Part shown: one piece after another, positions 1-5,622 of the stretch
Position numbering within the stretch: position 1 is the first letter of the stretch
Layout: every line of letters starts with the position of its first letter
Assembly (NCBI GenBank): GCA_964580815.1
Contig: CAZOLY010000155.1
Location: 1 to 8,178, forward strand
DNA from: G020354785 sp964580815
GTDB taxonomy: Bacteria; Bacteroidota; Bacteroidia; Bacteroidales; UBA10428
Direction of reading: 5' to 3'
DNA length: 8,178 bases
The notes under the pieces: generated by a model
Database searches by the model: none
What the model saw: only the letters and a program-made list of their open reading frames with translations
What the model was told of the DNA's origin: nothing
Translations under genes and position numbers: made by a program

Positions 1-510
1 AGGAGTGATTTGAATAAATATCCTATTGAAGGTGTTAATGGAAAATCACCGGAGGTTGAGATAAGCGAAAAGCTTGAAAAATATGGTATTTTCAGGCATA
101 GCTCATCAGATACGCCGGTTACCATAAAGCTATGGGGCACGGGAGCACCAAGAAGGGAATTGATGCACTCCGATGATATGGCTGATGCCTGTGTCTTTCT
201 TATGGAGAAAGTGGATTTTAAAGATCTGGTGAAAATTAAAGAAGATGAGATTACTTCACGTGATGTCAGGTTTGAGATTAGAAACAGGCATATTAATATA
301 GGTACCGGAAAAGACCTTACCATAAAAGAACTGGCCCTTATGGTTAAAAGGATTGTTGGATTTGACGGATTAATAGAATGGGATAATTCAAAACCTGATG
401 GTACTTTCCAGAAGTTGTTAAGTGTTAAGAAAATTAATAAACTGGGATGGACTGCAAAGATTGAACTGGAAGACGGGATAACCAGGATTTATAAAGATTA
501 TACAAGCTAG
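1..510 (+). CDS. fcl: GDP-L-fucose synthase, C-terminal part (5'-truncated by window edge)
   Basis: This enzyme is the NADPH-dependent epimerase/reductase that turns GDP-4-keto-6-deoxymannose into GDP-L-fucose in the cytoplasm, for capsule, LPS or glycoprotein fucosylation. The reading frame is open to base 1 (codons for R-S-D-L before N-K-Y-P), so the TTG at position 10 is an internal Leu codon and not a start. Visible parts, numbered from that codon, are the long insertion typical of Bacteroidota members (NKYPIEG, about residues 2-30), the substrate-binding segment LWGTGAPRREL followed by HSDDMADA (41-60; equivalent to the VWGSGTPxREFLHVDD region of E. coli Fcl), the INIGTGKDLTIKEL segment near residue 96, and the C-terminal K-P-D-G-T and LGW motifs. 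The Rossmann domain and catalytic Ser-Tyr-Lys lie outside the window, so activity cannot be judged. The gene probably sits at the end of a sugar-nucleotide or glycan cluster to the left; the next gene is 127 bp away. Confidence 0.93.
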   Translation, partial: RSDLNKYPIEGVNGKSPEVEISEKLEKYGIFRHSSSDTPVTIKLWGTGAPRRELMHSDDMADACVFLMEKVDFKDLVKIKEDEITSRDVRFEIRNRHINIGTGKDLTIKELALMVKRIVGFDGLIEWDNSKPDGTFQKLLSVKKINKLGWTAKIELEDGITRIYKDYTS

Positions 511-637
511 TTTTAATATACCTGTCCGCTATAACTTTTTTATCCCCTCTCAGCCTTATTGTCGCGGGATGTTAATAAATCATTATTTCAGGAGTTGTTA
601 AATTCAATAATTTAGGGCAAATAAAAGCCAGTTAAAA

Positions 638-2614
638 ATGAAGAAATTTTTTAAAGGATTATTTCTGCTGGTATTAATAGCAGGTATTGTTATTGCCGGC
701 TACATATTCTTAATTGAACCGTCAACCAGTTACCAGTCAGTTTACCTGGTCCCTGAAAATGCAGCATTTATAATTGAAACAGACCGGCCCTTCAAGGCAT
801 GGGAAAATATTGTGCACAGCAAGGCATGGAATAGCCTGCGTACCAATGATTTTTTGGCACAGCTTGATACAAATATAAGAAGCCTCGATTCGTTAGTCAG
901 TTCAAAGAGGGTACTTTTCAAATTGTTCGGATCAAGAAAGGTCCTGATATCGGCACATCCATACCACAATAAGTATGATTTTCTGTATATAGTTGATTTG
1001 AAAAAAATTTCAAAGTTCAAAGATGTTAATAAATATATGCAAAAAATTCTGGGTGATGATTTCAAACTAACTCAAACAGAACACAAAGGATTGCAGATTT
1101 ATGAGCTTTTTGATAAAGAATCAGGTGAGATATACTATTTCTCCCTGGTTAAGAATCAGCTTATATTTTCAAAGAATCCTCTTCTCCTGGTTTCTTCTAT
1201 CGACCAGATGGAGGAATTAATTATCGGCCGTGATTTGAACTATATACAGGTCGCAAAAAAGATATCGGGGAAAGGATTATTCAATATTTATATCAATTAC
1301 AAGTATTTCGTCAATTATATTGAAAACATGCTGGGTAAAACGAATGAATTTATTTCTTCTTTATCAGGAAGCCTCTATTATTCAGGTATTTCATTCGATA
1401 TTGATGAGGATGCACTTATAAAACTTTCAGGTTTTACTACTGTCAATGACACCGTTAGCTCATATTTCCTGGCTATTTTAAATTCGGGGAAGGGTTCGAA
1501 AAACATACTTAATGTGACTCCCAAGCGCGCAGCTTCATACATTTGCATCGGTTTTGATGATATGGCTACCTTCTATGAAAATCTTGAAAGCTCGTTGGGA
1601 GATGACGTTACCAAGGAATACCAAAGTGCAGTTCAAAAAATTGAGAAGCGCCTGAAAATTAATATCAGGGAAAATTTTTTTAACTGGATAGATGATGAAA
1701 TAGCAATGATTCAAATCCAGCCTTCAAACCTGGGAAAAGAAAATGAATTTGCCGTGGTATTTAAAGCTAAAAGCAGGAATATGGCCGAAAAGAACCTGGA
1801 TTATATAAATACGCAGGTCAGGAAGAATACACCGGTCAAATTTAAGGAAGTGAGCTATAATGGTTATACCATCAATTATCTTCATATACCCGGATTCTTT
1901 AAGATGATATTGGGGAAACTGCTGGAGAGATTAGAAAAGCCATATTATACCATTATTGACAGATACGTCATATTCAGCAATCATCCGCAGACATTAAAGA
2001 GTATTATCGATGATTATGAATCGGGTAATACCCTGGCAAATTCTGTTGAATTTTATAATTTTTCCAGGAATTTTTCAAATAAATCAAGTGTGTTCTTGTA
2101 TATTCAAACTCCCTTGTTTCTTAGTAATCTTAAGGAATTTGTGGGTTCGCAAACATGGCTGAGCCTTCAAAAAAATAAAGAGTATTTTAATGCCTTTCCA
2201 CAGATTGGATTTCAGGTGAATAATGCGGATGATCTTCTTAAGCTTGAGCTTGCTGCTCAATATTATGGGAAAGCAGAGGAATTTAAACCGGTAAAGTATG
2301 ATATTGGAGCAATGTTGCCACTGGCGGCTGATACATTAGTATCTGTTCAGAAGGCCGATTCTTCAGGATTAATCATAGAATCTGAGATAGTAATTACCGA
2401 TTTGGATGCCGGCAGGCATGATGAATATTTTGAAAACGGGCAGTTAAAATTAACAGTAGGGTTGAAAAACGGATTAAAACATGGTAACTTTAAGGAGTAT
2501 TTTGAGAACGGGACATTAAAAATAAGGGGGCGGTATAAAGATAATAATAAGTACGGTAATTGGAGCTATTTTAATGAGCGGGGCGAGCTGATTGATGAAA
2601 AGGAGTTTAAATAA
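638..2614 (+). CDS. Membrane-anchored DUF3352-like protein with C-terminal MORN_2 repeats
   Basis: This is a 658-residue protein of unknown function. After two lysines, one hydrophobic stretch (about residues 7-26) forms an uncleaved signal anchor or signal peptide, so the rest is probably periplasmic. The body (about 35-590) begins with the VPENAAFIIET segment and alternates beta-rich stretches with segments such as FVVFKAK-type strands and IIDRYVIFSN. That layout resembles the DUF3352 family seen in Bacteroidota; I make this assignment from general resemblance, not a search. Residues 594-658 are two full copies and one partial copy of a YFENG-x-LK-type MORN_2 (YwqK-like) repeat. The ATG follows an A-rich leader with no Shine-Dalgarno. 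A very weak promoter candidate (TTTC at 586-589, TAATTTAG at 608-615) precedes it. It heads a run with the DUF547 and purine nucleoside phosphorylase genes. Role unknown; an envelope function is an inference from the anchor. Confidence 0.8.
   Translation: MKKFFKGLFLLVLIAGIVIAGYIFLIEPSTSYQSVYLVPENAAFIIETDRPFKAWENIVHSKAWNSLRTNDFLAQLDTNIRSLDSLVSSKRVLFKLFGSRKVLISAHPYHNKYDFLYIVDLKKISKFKDVNKYMQKILGDDFKLTQTEHKGLQIYELFDKESGEIYYFSLVKNQLIFSKNPLLLVSSIDQMEELIIGRDLNYIQVAKKISGKGLFNIYINYKYFVNYIENMLGKTNEFISSLSGSLYYSGISFDIDEDALIKLSGFTTVNDTVSSYFLAILNSGKGSKNILNVTPKRAASYICIGFDDMATFYENLESSLGDDVTKEYQSAVQKIEKRLKINIRENFFNWIDDEIAMIQIQPSNLGKENEFAVVFKAKSRNMAEKNLDYINTQVRKNTPVKFKEVSYNGYTINYLHIPGFFKMILGKLLERLEKPYYTIIDRYVIFSNHPQTLKSIIDDYESGNTLANSVEFYNFSRNFSNKSSVFLYIQTPLFLSNLKEFVGSQTWLSLQKNKEYFNAFPQIGFQVNNADDLLKLELAAQYYGKAEEFKPVKYDIGAMLPLAADTLVSVQKADSSGLIIESEIVITDLDAGRHDEYFENGQLKLTVGLKNGLKHGNFKEYFENGTLKIRGRYKDNNKYGNWSYFNERGELIDEKEFK
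2417..2611 (+). repeat. MORN_2 (YwqK-like) repeat block inside the DUF3352-like gene
   Basis: The last 65 codons encode three tandem units of about 22-24 residues: 594-616 (DEYFENGQLK...GLKHG), 617-640 (KEYFENGTLK...NNKYG) and a shorter 641-658 (WSYFNERGEL). The shared pattern is aromatic-F-x-N-G-x-L-K/I followed by K-x-G-x-x-x-G. MORN_2 repeats usually form extended beta-hairpin arrays. In Bacteroidota they are common as tails or as stand-alone secreted proteins. The 'antitoxin YwqK' label attached to this family does not establish a toxin-antitoxin role here, and no toxin partner is visible next to it. Confidence 0.8.
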
Positions 2615-2625
2615 TAAAAAATCAT

Positions 2626-3330
2626 ATGCAGATTGAGCAACTATCCATAGATTTTTTATCTCAACTGAGGCGCGGGGAAGACTGTAAAGGGGTGATAAAG
2701 AATCTGGAACAGATAAATCCGGTGGAATTATTATCGGAATTATCAAATGATGAAAAAAGAAGAGCATTCTGGATAAATATTTATAATGCTTTCACTATTA
2801 CTTTCCTGAAATCAAACCCCCGCCTGCTGGACAGTCAGCAACACAGGTATTTATTATTTGGCAAAAAAAGATTTATCGTGGGGGGCTATAAATTGAGCCT
2901 TAATGGCGTAATTCACGGATTATTACGACATTCAAAGGTATGGTGGGCAAAAGGCTATTTATCAAAATTATGTACAAGCCAGTTTGAGAAGAAATTCAGG
3001 ACTCAAAATTTTGATGCACGCGTTCACTTTGCAATAAATTATGGAAGCAAGAGCAGTCCTCCTGTGAGAATTTATAATAGTGTTGAGATAAACCGTCAGC
3101 TCGAGCTGACAACTAAATTGTACATGGACGCGCGGATAAATTTCTATGAAGAAGAAAATATAGTGATGGTACCCCAGATATTTCACTGGTATGCTGCAGA
3201 CTTTGAAGGTAAACAAGGGATAATAAGTTTTTTAAAAAAATATGATAAAATACCATGGAACAGTACACCGGTAATCATTTATAAGCCCTTTAGCTGGCTG
3301 CCCAAAATCGGAAATTTTATAAACCCATAA
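2626..3330 (+). CDS. DUF547 domain protein lacking the usual cysteines
   Basis: This 234-residue protein is almost entirely one DUF547 domain. Recognisable family blocks are FWINIYNAF (48-56), LSLNGVIHGLLR with His97 (90-101), and HFAINYGSKSSPP (134-146). In most members the last block reads roughly N-C-G-x-K-S-C-P-P; here the two cysteine positions are Tyr139 and Ser144. No signal peptide or membrane segment is visible, so it is probably cytoplasmic, whereas many DUF547 proteins are exported. The biochemical role of DUF547 is unknown and I propose none. The start ATG lies 11 bp after the previous stop. The AAGGAG at 2600-2605 is about 20 nt upstream, too far to act as a normal ribosome site. 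The end is TAA followed directly by an in-frame TAG and the ATG of the next gene, so the two are very likely co-transcribed. Confidence 0.85.
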   Translation: MQIEQLSIDFLSQLRRGEDCKGVIKNLEQINPVELLSELSNDEKRRAFWINIYNAFTITFLKSNPRLLDSQQHRYLLFGKKRFIVGGYKLSLNGVIHGLLRHSKVWWAKGYLSKLCTSQFEKKFRTQNFDARVHFAINYGSKSSPPVRIYNSVEINRQLELTTKLYMDARINFYEEENIVMVPQIFHWYAADFEGKQGIISFLKKYDKIPWNSTPVIIYKPFSWLPKIGNFINP

Positions 3331-3333
3331 TAG

Positions 3334-4143
3334 ATGCTGGAAAAAGTAAAACACACCGTCAATTTCCTTATAAAGAAAGGATTTTCTTCACCCTATATTG
3401 GCATAATTCTGGGGACCGGACTGGGGAAGCTGGTTGATGAAATTAAAATAGATAAAATAATAGAATATGCCGATATTCCGAATTTTCCTGTTGCTACCGT
3501 AGAGTGCCATTCCGGTAAACTCATTTACGGCAAACTTAAAGGCAAACCAGTGATAGCTATGCAGGGGAGGTTTCATTACTATGAAGGTTATAGCCTGCAG
3601 GAAATAACTTTTCCCGTAAAAGTAATGAAATTGCTGGGGGTCAAATATTTGCTTCTTTCTAATGCTGCAGGGGCTATGAATCTTAATTTCAGGAAAGGAT
3701 CCCTGATGCTGATTGATGATCATATAAATTTTCTGCCTGGTAATCCCTTAAGGGGAACAAATTATGACGAATGGGGGCCGAGATTTCCTGATATGAGCCA
3801 GCCATATTCAAAAATGTTAAATGATAAGCTGGAAGCAATAGCGAGACGTGAAAATATAGAACTGAATAAAGGAGTGTATGTTGCGGTAACAGGACCTAAC
3901 CTTGAGACACGAGCTGAATACCGTTTTCTCAGGACTATTGCTGATGCTGTCGGAATGTCCACCGTGCCTGAAGTGATAGTTGCCAATCACATGAATCTGC
4001 CCTGTGCAGGAATTTCAGTTCTCACAGATGAATGTGATCCCGATGATTTAAAACCTGCTCACATAAAAGATATCATTGAGACTGCGGGCAGAGCGGAGCT
4101 GAAGCTTATAAAGCTATTCACAGCGCTGGCTGAGGAGCTTTAA
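3334..4143 (+). CDS. punA: Purine nucleoside phosphorylase, trimeric (PNP/MTAP) family
   Basis: This enzyme phosphorolyses purine (deoxy)nucleosides to free base and (deoxy)ribose 1-phosphate in purine salvage; it is cytoplasmic. The 269-residue length fits the trimeric family. Motifs in order: phosphate-loop ILGTGLG (25-31), ECHSGKL (57-63), QGRFHYYEGY (77-86, matching human Arg84/His86/Tyr88/Glu89), LSNAAGAMN near 112, GPRFPDMS near 149, TGPNLETRAEYRFLR (186-200), VGMSTVPEV (206-214), and LTDECDP (230-236). His243 matches human His257. The position equivalent to human Asn243, which reads the 6-substituent and N7 of the base, is Asp232, as in methylthioadenosine phosphorylases. I believe this is usual in Bacteroidota PNPs, but it makes base preference (6-oxo versus 6-amino) uncertain. 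It is third in a run with DUF3352-like and DUF547 genes, starting 3 bp after the latter in the same frame. Its stop is 3 bp from the stop of the converging gene. Confidence 0.95.
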   Translation: MLEKVKHTVNFLIKKGFSSPYIGIILGTGLGKLVDEIKIDKIIEYADIPNFPVATVECHSGKLIYGKLKGKPVIAMQGRFHYYEGYSLQEITFPVKVMKLLGVKYLLLSNAAGAMNLNFRKGSLMLIDDHINFLPGNPLRGTNYDEWGPRFPDMSQPYSKMLNDKLEAIARRENIELNKGVYVAVTGPNLETRAEYRFLRTIADAVGMSTVPEVIVANHMNLPCAGISVLTDECDPDDLKPAHIKDIIETAGRAELKLIKLFTALAEEL

Positions 4144-4146
4144 GAA

Positions 4147-4656
4147 TTACATCAGCATATCCTCCCTTTCTTCAATTGATATATTTAGCTGGCTGCTTAT
4201 TCTTTCAATAGTAGGCCTGTTCATTAAAAAGACCAGCAATAAAAAGGATGCAGGAATTAACAGGTAAGGATCGCCGAAGAAGAAAAAGGTTATTATATTA
4301 AAGACGCACAAATATTCAATTAATATTAGTTTAACAAGCAGCGAACTCTTGTAATATGAAAGTTTTTCCGATAATTCCAGGCTTTTATCCAGTTTTTCAA
4401 TTTTCCTTTTATGCAAAAGATGACTTAAAGGAAACAGGATTAAAATGAAAGCTCCCAACAATGTCCTGAATATTTTACCTGTTTCCTCCTGGTTGCTGAT
4501 TGCAAGTTTAATATCGCCAGTAATTTTTATAAATACTGATGCCCCGAATAATATAATAATTCCCAGGAATAACACTATAAAAAGTAAATTAATTTGTTTA
4601 TAAAGCTCTTTTGGGGTTACTACACCGGTGAGTTTATTCTTCTTCGTCCGAGACAT
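4147..4656 (-). CDS. Uncharacterised four-helix membrane protein
   Basis: I do not recognise this family. Counting from the ATG at 4656 it has 169 residues with four hydrophobic segments: about 22-43, 62-81, 105-127 and 130-146. A lysine-rich start (MSRTKKNKL) precedes the first, and a charged, probably helical loop (82-103, KRKIEKLDKSLELSEKL) lies between the second and third. The tail (NRPTIERISSQLN and a charged end) is cytoplasmic if the N-terminus is inside. The frame stays open to an ATG at 4713, but that extension (MKTPLWMN...) runs inside the acidic-tail gene and looks like a shadow of it, so I chose 4656. The chosen start overlaps the end of the upstream gene by 23 bp, suggesting translational coupling. 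The gene converges on the nucleoside phosphorylase gene with only 3 bp between the stops. Function unknown. Confidence 0.78.
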   Translation of the reverse strand: MSRTKKNKLTGVVTPKELYKQINLLFIVLFLGIIILFGASVFIKITGDIKLAISNQEETGKIFRTLLGAFILILFPLSHLLHKRKIEKLDKSLELSEKLSYYKSSLLVKLILIEYLCVFNIITFFFFGDPYLLIPASFLLLVFLMNRPTIERISSQLNISIEEREDMLM

Positions 4657-4933
4657 CGTCGGTAATCTCAAGATTTTCAAAGTTGTCAAATTCATCCATA
4701 GAGGCGTTTTCAAAATCTTCCTCTTCTTCTTCCTCTGCCTTATTATTTTTGGGCATTTTTATCAGATAGTAAGTGTCATCTGTTTCAAAGGGTAATGCAA
4801 GTTCAATTTCTCCTTTTGAGTTTTCAAAAGTAATCAGACTATCTTCAAATCCATCAGGATATTTTTCCTTTACCTGTTCAACAATATCTTCAGGCAGCTG
4901 CTCATACTTTTTTATTAATTTTTTCTTTACCAC
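4634..4933 (-). CDS. Small conserved-looking protein with very acidic C-terminal tail
   Basis: This 99-residue protein is of unknown function. Residues 1-60 form a compact, mixed-charge domain starting with a lysine-rich MVKKKLIKKYEQLP and containing EKYPDGFED and a short strand-like segment (ELALPFETDDTYYLIKM). Residues 66-99 are almost unstructured in composition, with 19 of 34 residues Asp or Glu including a run of six Glu, and no Lys or Arg. Such tails occur in chaperone, nucleic-acid-mimic and ribosome-associated proteins; nothing here decides between these. The only plausible start in frame is GTG at 4931-4933, because a stop lies 13 codons upstream. I recall similar short proteins with acidic ends from other Bacteroidota but could not search. 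It is first in a two-gene unit and overlaps the membrane-protein gene by 23 bp. A poor TAnnTTTG-like box (reverse complement of 4952-4959, TATGTTGG) lies upstream. Confidence 0.8.
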   Translation of the reverse strand: MVKKKLIKKYEQLPEDIVEQVKEKYPDGFEDSLITFENSKGEIELALPFETDDTYYLIKMPKNNKAEEEEEEDFENASMDEFDNFENLEITDDVSDEEE

Positions 4934-5132
4934 TGTATTAAAATCAATAAACCAACATACTCGTATATAAATTTACATATTTTATTCTGATAATACGAAG
5001 AAAATAATTCTGGGTTAAATGTATGTAAAAAATATTTTCAAAAAACATGATTGAAACATAAATTTTCAATAAAATTTTATTTTTTTTTTAACTCTTTTAA
5101 TTATTAATATTTTTTCTGAATCTCTTGCTGTG

Positions 5133-5176
5133 GTGAACAATAGTTAATATTTAAATTATGAAATTTAACAATTCAC
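5133..5176. repeat. Imperfect inverted repeat in the intergenic region
   Basis: GTGAA (5133-5137) and GTTAA (5143-5147) are mirrored by TTAAC (5165-5169) and TTCAC (5172-5176). The two half-sites differ in internal spacing (five versus two bases). It could be a weak operator or simply a chance match in AT-rich DNA. Confidence 0.25.
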
Positions 5177-5217
5177 TGCTGATACAAAGATTTTTTATAA
5201 AAATTAAATTTTGCAAG

Positions 5218-5229
5218 AATATGCATATT
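5218..5229. repeat. Perfect 12-bp palindrome AATATGCATATT upstream of promoter
   Basis: AATATGCATATT equals its own reverse complement and ends one base before the TTCG proposed as the -33 box of the chorismate mutase-like gene. It sits where an activator or repressor could act. The copies of GCAAG on each side (5213-5217 and 5244-5248) add a short direct repeat. No known regulator can be assigned. Confidence 0.35.
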
Positions 5230-5230
5230 A

Positions 5231-5262
5231 TTCGTATGTTTAAGCAAGTTTTTTTATATTTG
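5231..5262 (+). promoter_or_regulatory. Candidate Bacteroidota-type promoter for the chorismate mutase-like/aldolase unit
   Basis: TATATTTG at 5255-5262 matches the Bacteroidota -7 consensus TAnnTTTG exactly. TTCG at 5231-5234, one mismatch from the TTTG -33 box, lies 20 nt before it, which is normal spacing. Transcription would begin a few bases after 5262, giving a leader of roughly 25-30 nt before the ATG at 5297, with no Shine-Dalgarno, as is common in this phylum. Confidence 0.55.
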
Positions 5263-5296
5263 CAGGCTTATTAATTATATACATAAATAGTTAGTA

Positions 5297-5602
5297 ATGA
5301 AGCAACCTGAAGAATGCGAAAATATTGAAGAGATAAGAGAAGCTATTGATAATATTGATAAAGAAATAATCAGGCTAATAGGAAAGCGGTTTGTCTATAT
5401 CAAGGAAATAGTAAAGTTCAAAAATAAGGACGTGGATAGTATTGTCGCTAAAGACAGGTATGATGAGGTAATAGAAAACAGAAGAAAACTTGCAGTTGAA
5501 AACGGACTAAATCCCGATTTAATAGAGAATATTTATAAGAATCTTATTGATCATTTTATTAATAAAGAAATGGAAATTGCCAAGAGAAATATTAACAGAT
5601 AA
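5297..5602 (+). CDS. PchB-like chorismate mutase / isochorismate-pyruvate lyase (AroQ fold)
   Basis: This is a 101-residue, all-helical AroQ-class enzyme acting on chorismate (to prephenate) or isochorismate (to salicylate plus pyruvate). The N-terminus MKQPEEC...IREAID lines up without gaps with Pseudomonas PchB (MKTPEDC...IREAID), placing Arg14, Arg31 (GKR) and Lys42 (KFK) on the PchB active-site residues of the same numbers. After a one-residue insertion, Glu91 falls where PchB has Gln90; Glu at this site is known from other AroQ mutases. The rest (NRRKLAVENGL, residues 61-71, and a C-terminal helix) also follows PchB. Sequence alone does not separate mutase from lyase activity. No isochorismate synthase, prephenate dehydratase or dehydrogenase lies nearby, so this is not the usual Phe/Tyr operon. 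The gene has its own promoter candidate and is followed after 20 bp by the aldolase gene, so the two are probably co-transcribed. Confidence 0.88.
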   Translation: MKQPEECENIEEIREAIDNIDKEIIRLIGKRFVYIKEIVKFKNKDVDSIVAKDRYDEVIENRRKLAVENGLNPDLIENIYKNLIDHFINKEMEIAKRNINR

Positions 5603-5622
5603 AATTATTAATTGTAAACCAT

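Larger units (their letters stand above)
4934..5296. other. AT-rich divergent intergenic region (363 bp)
   Basis: This gap separates the start of the minus-strand acidic-tail gene from the start of the plus-strand chorismate mutase-like gene, so it should hold both promoters. It is extremely AT-rich: positions 5041-5100 contain only 7 G or C in 60 by hand count, with a run of ten T at 5080-5089. I see no open frame, tRNA or clear structured RNA. Possible elements are an imperfect inverted repeat at 5133-5176, a perfect 12-bp palindrome at 5218-5229, and a Bacteroidota-type promoter at 5231-5262. In such AT-rich sequence short palindromes arise easily by chance. Confidence 0.7.

Noticed and set aside
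10..12. TTG as start of the fucose synthase frame
   Set aside because: The frame is open to base 1, and the protein would lack its Rossmann domain; the TTG is an internal Leu codon.
742..1065. Minus-strand 107-residue frame inside the DUF3352-like gene, and similar frames opposite other genes
   Set aside because: They are antisense to well-supported genes, have no recognisable motifs, and resemble shadows of the coding strand.
2600..2605. AAGGAG as a ribosome binding site for the DUF547 gene
   Set aside because: It is about 20 nt from the ATG and codes for Lys-Glu-Phe at the end of the preceding gene; Bacteroidota seldom depend on such sites.
2417..2611. A toxin-antitoxin system based on the YwqK-like repeats
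   Set aside because: The repeats are the tail of a large anchored protein and no toxin-like neighbour is present.
4654..4713. Upstream ATG at 4713 for the membrane protein
   Set aside because: The extra 19 residues lie within the acidic-tail gene and do not look like a membrane-protein start; the ATG at 4656 gives a Lys-rich N-terminus and a short overlap.
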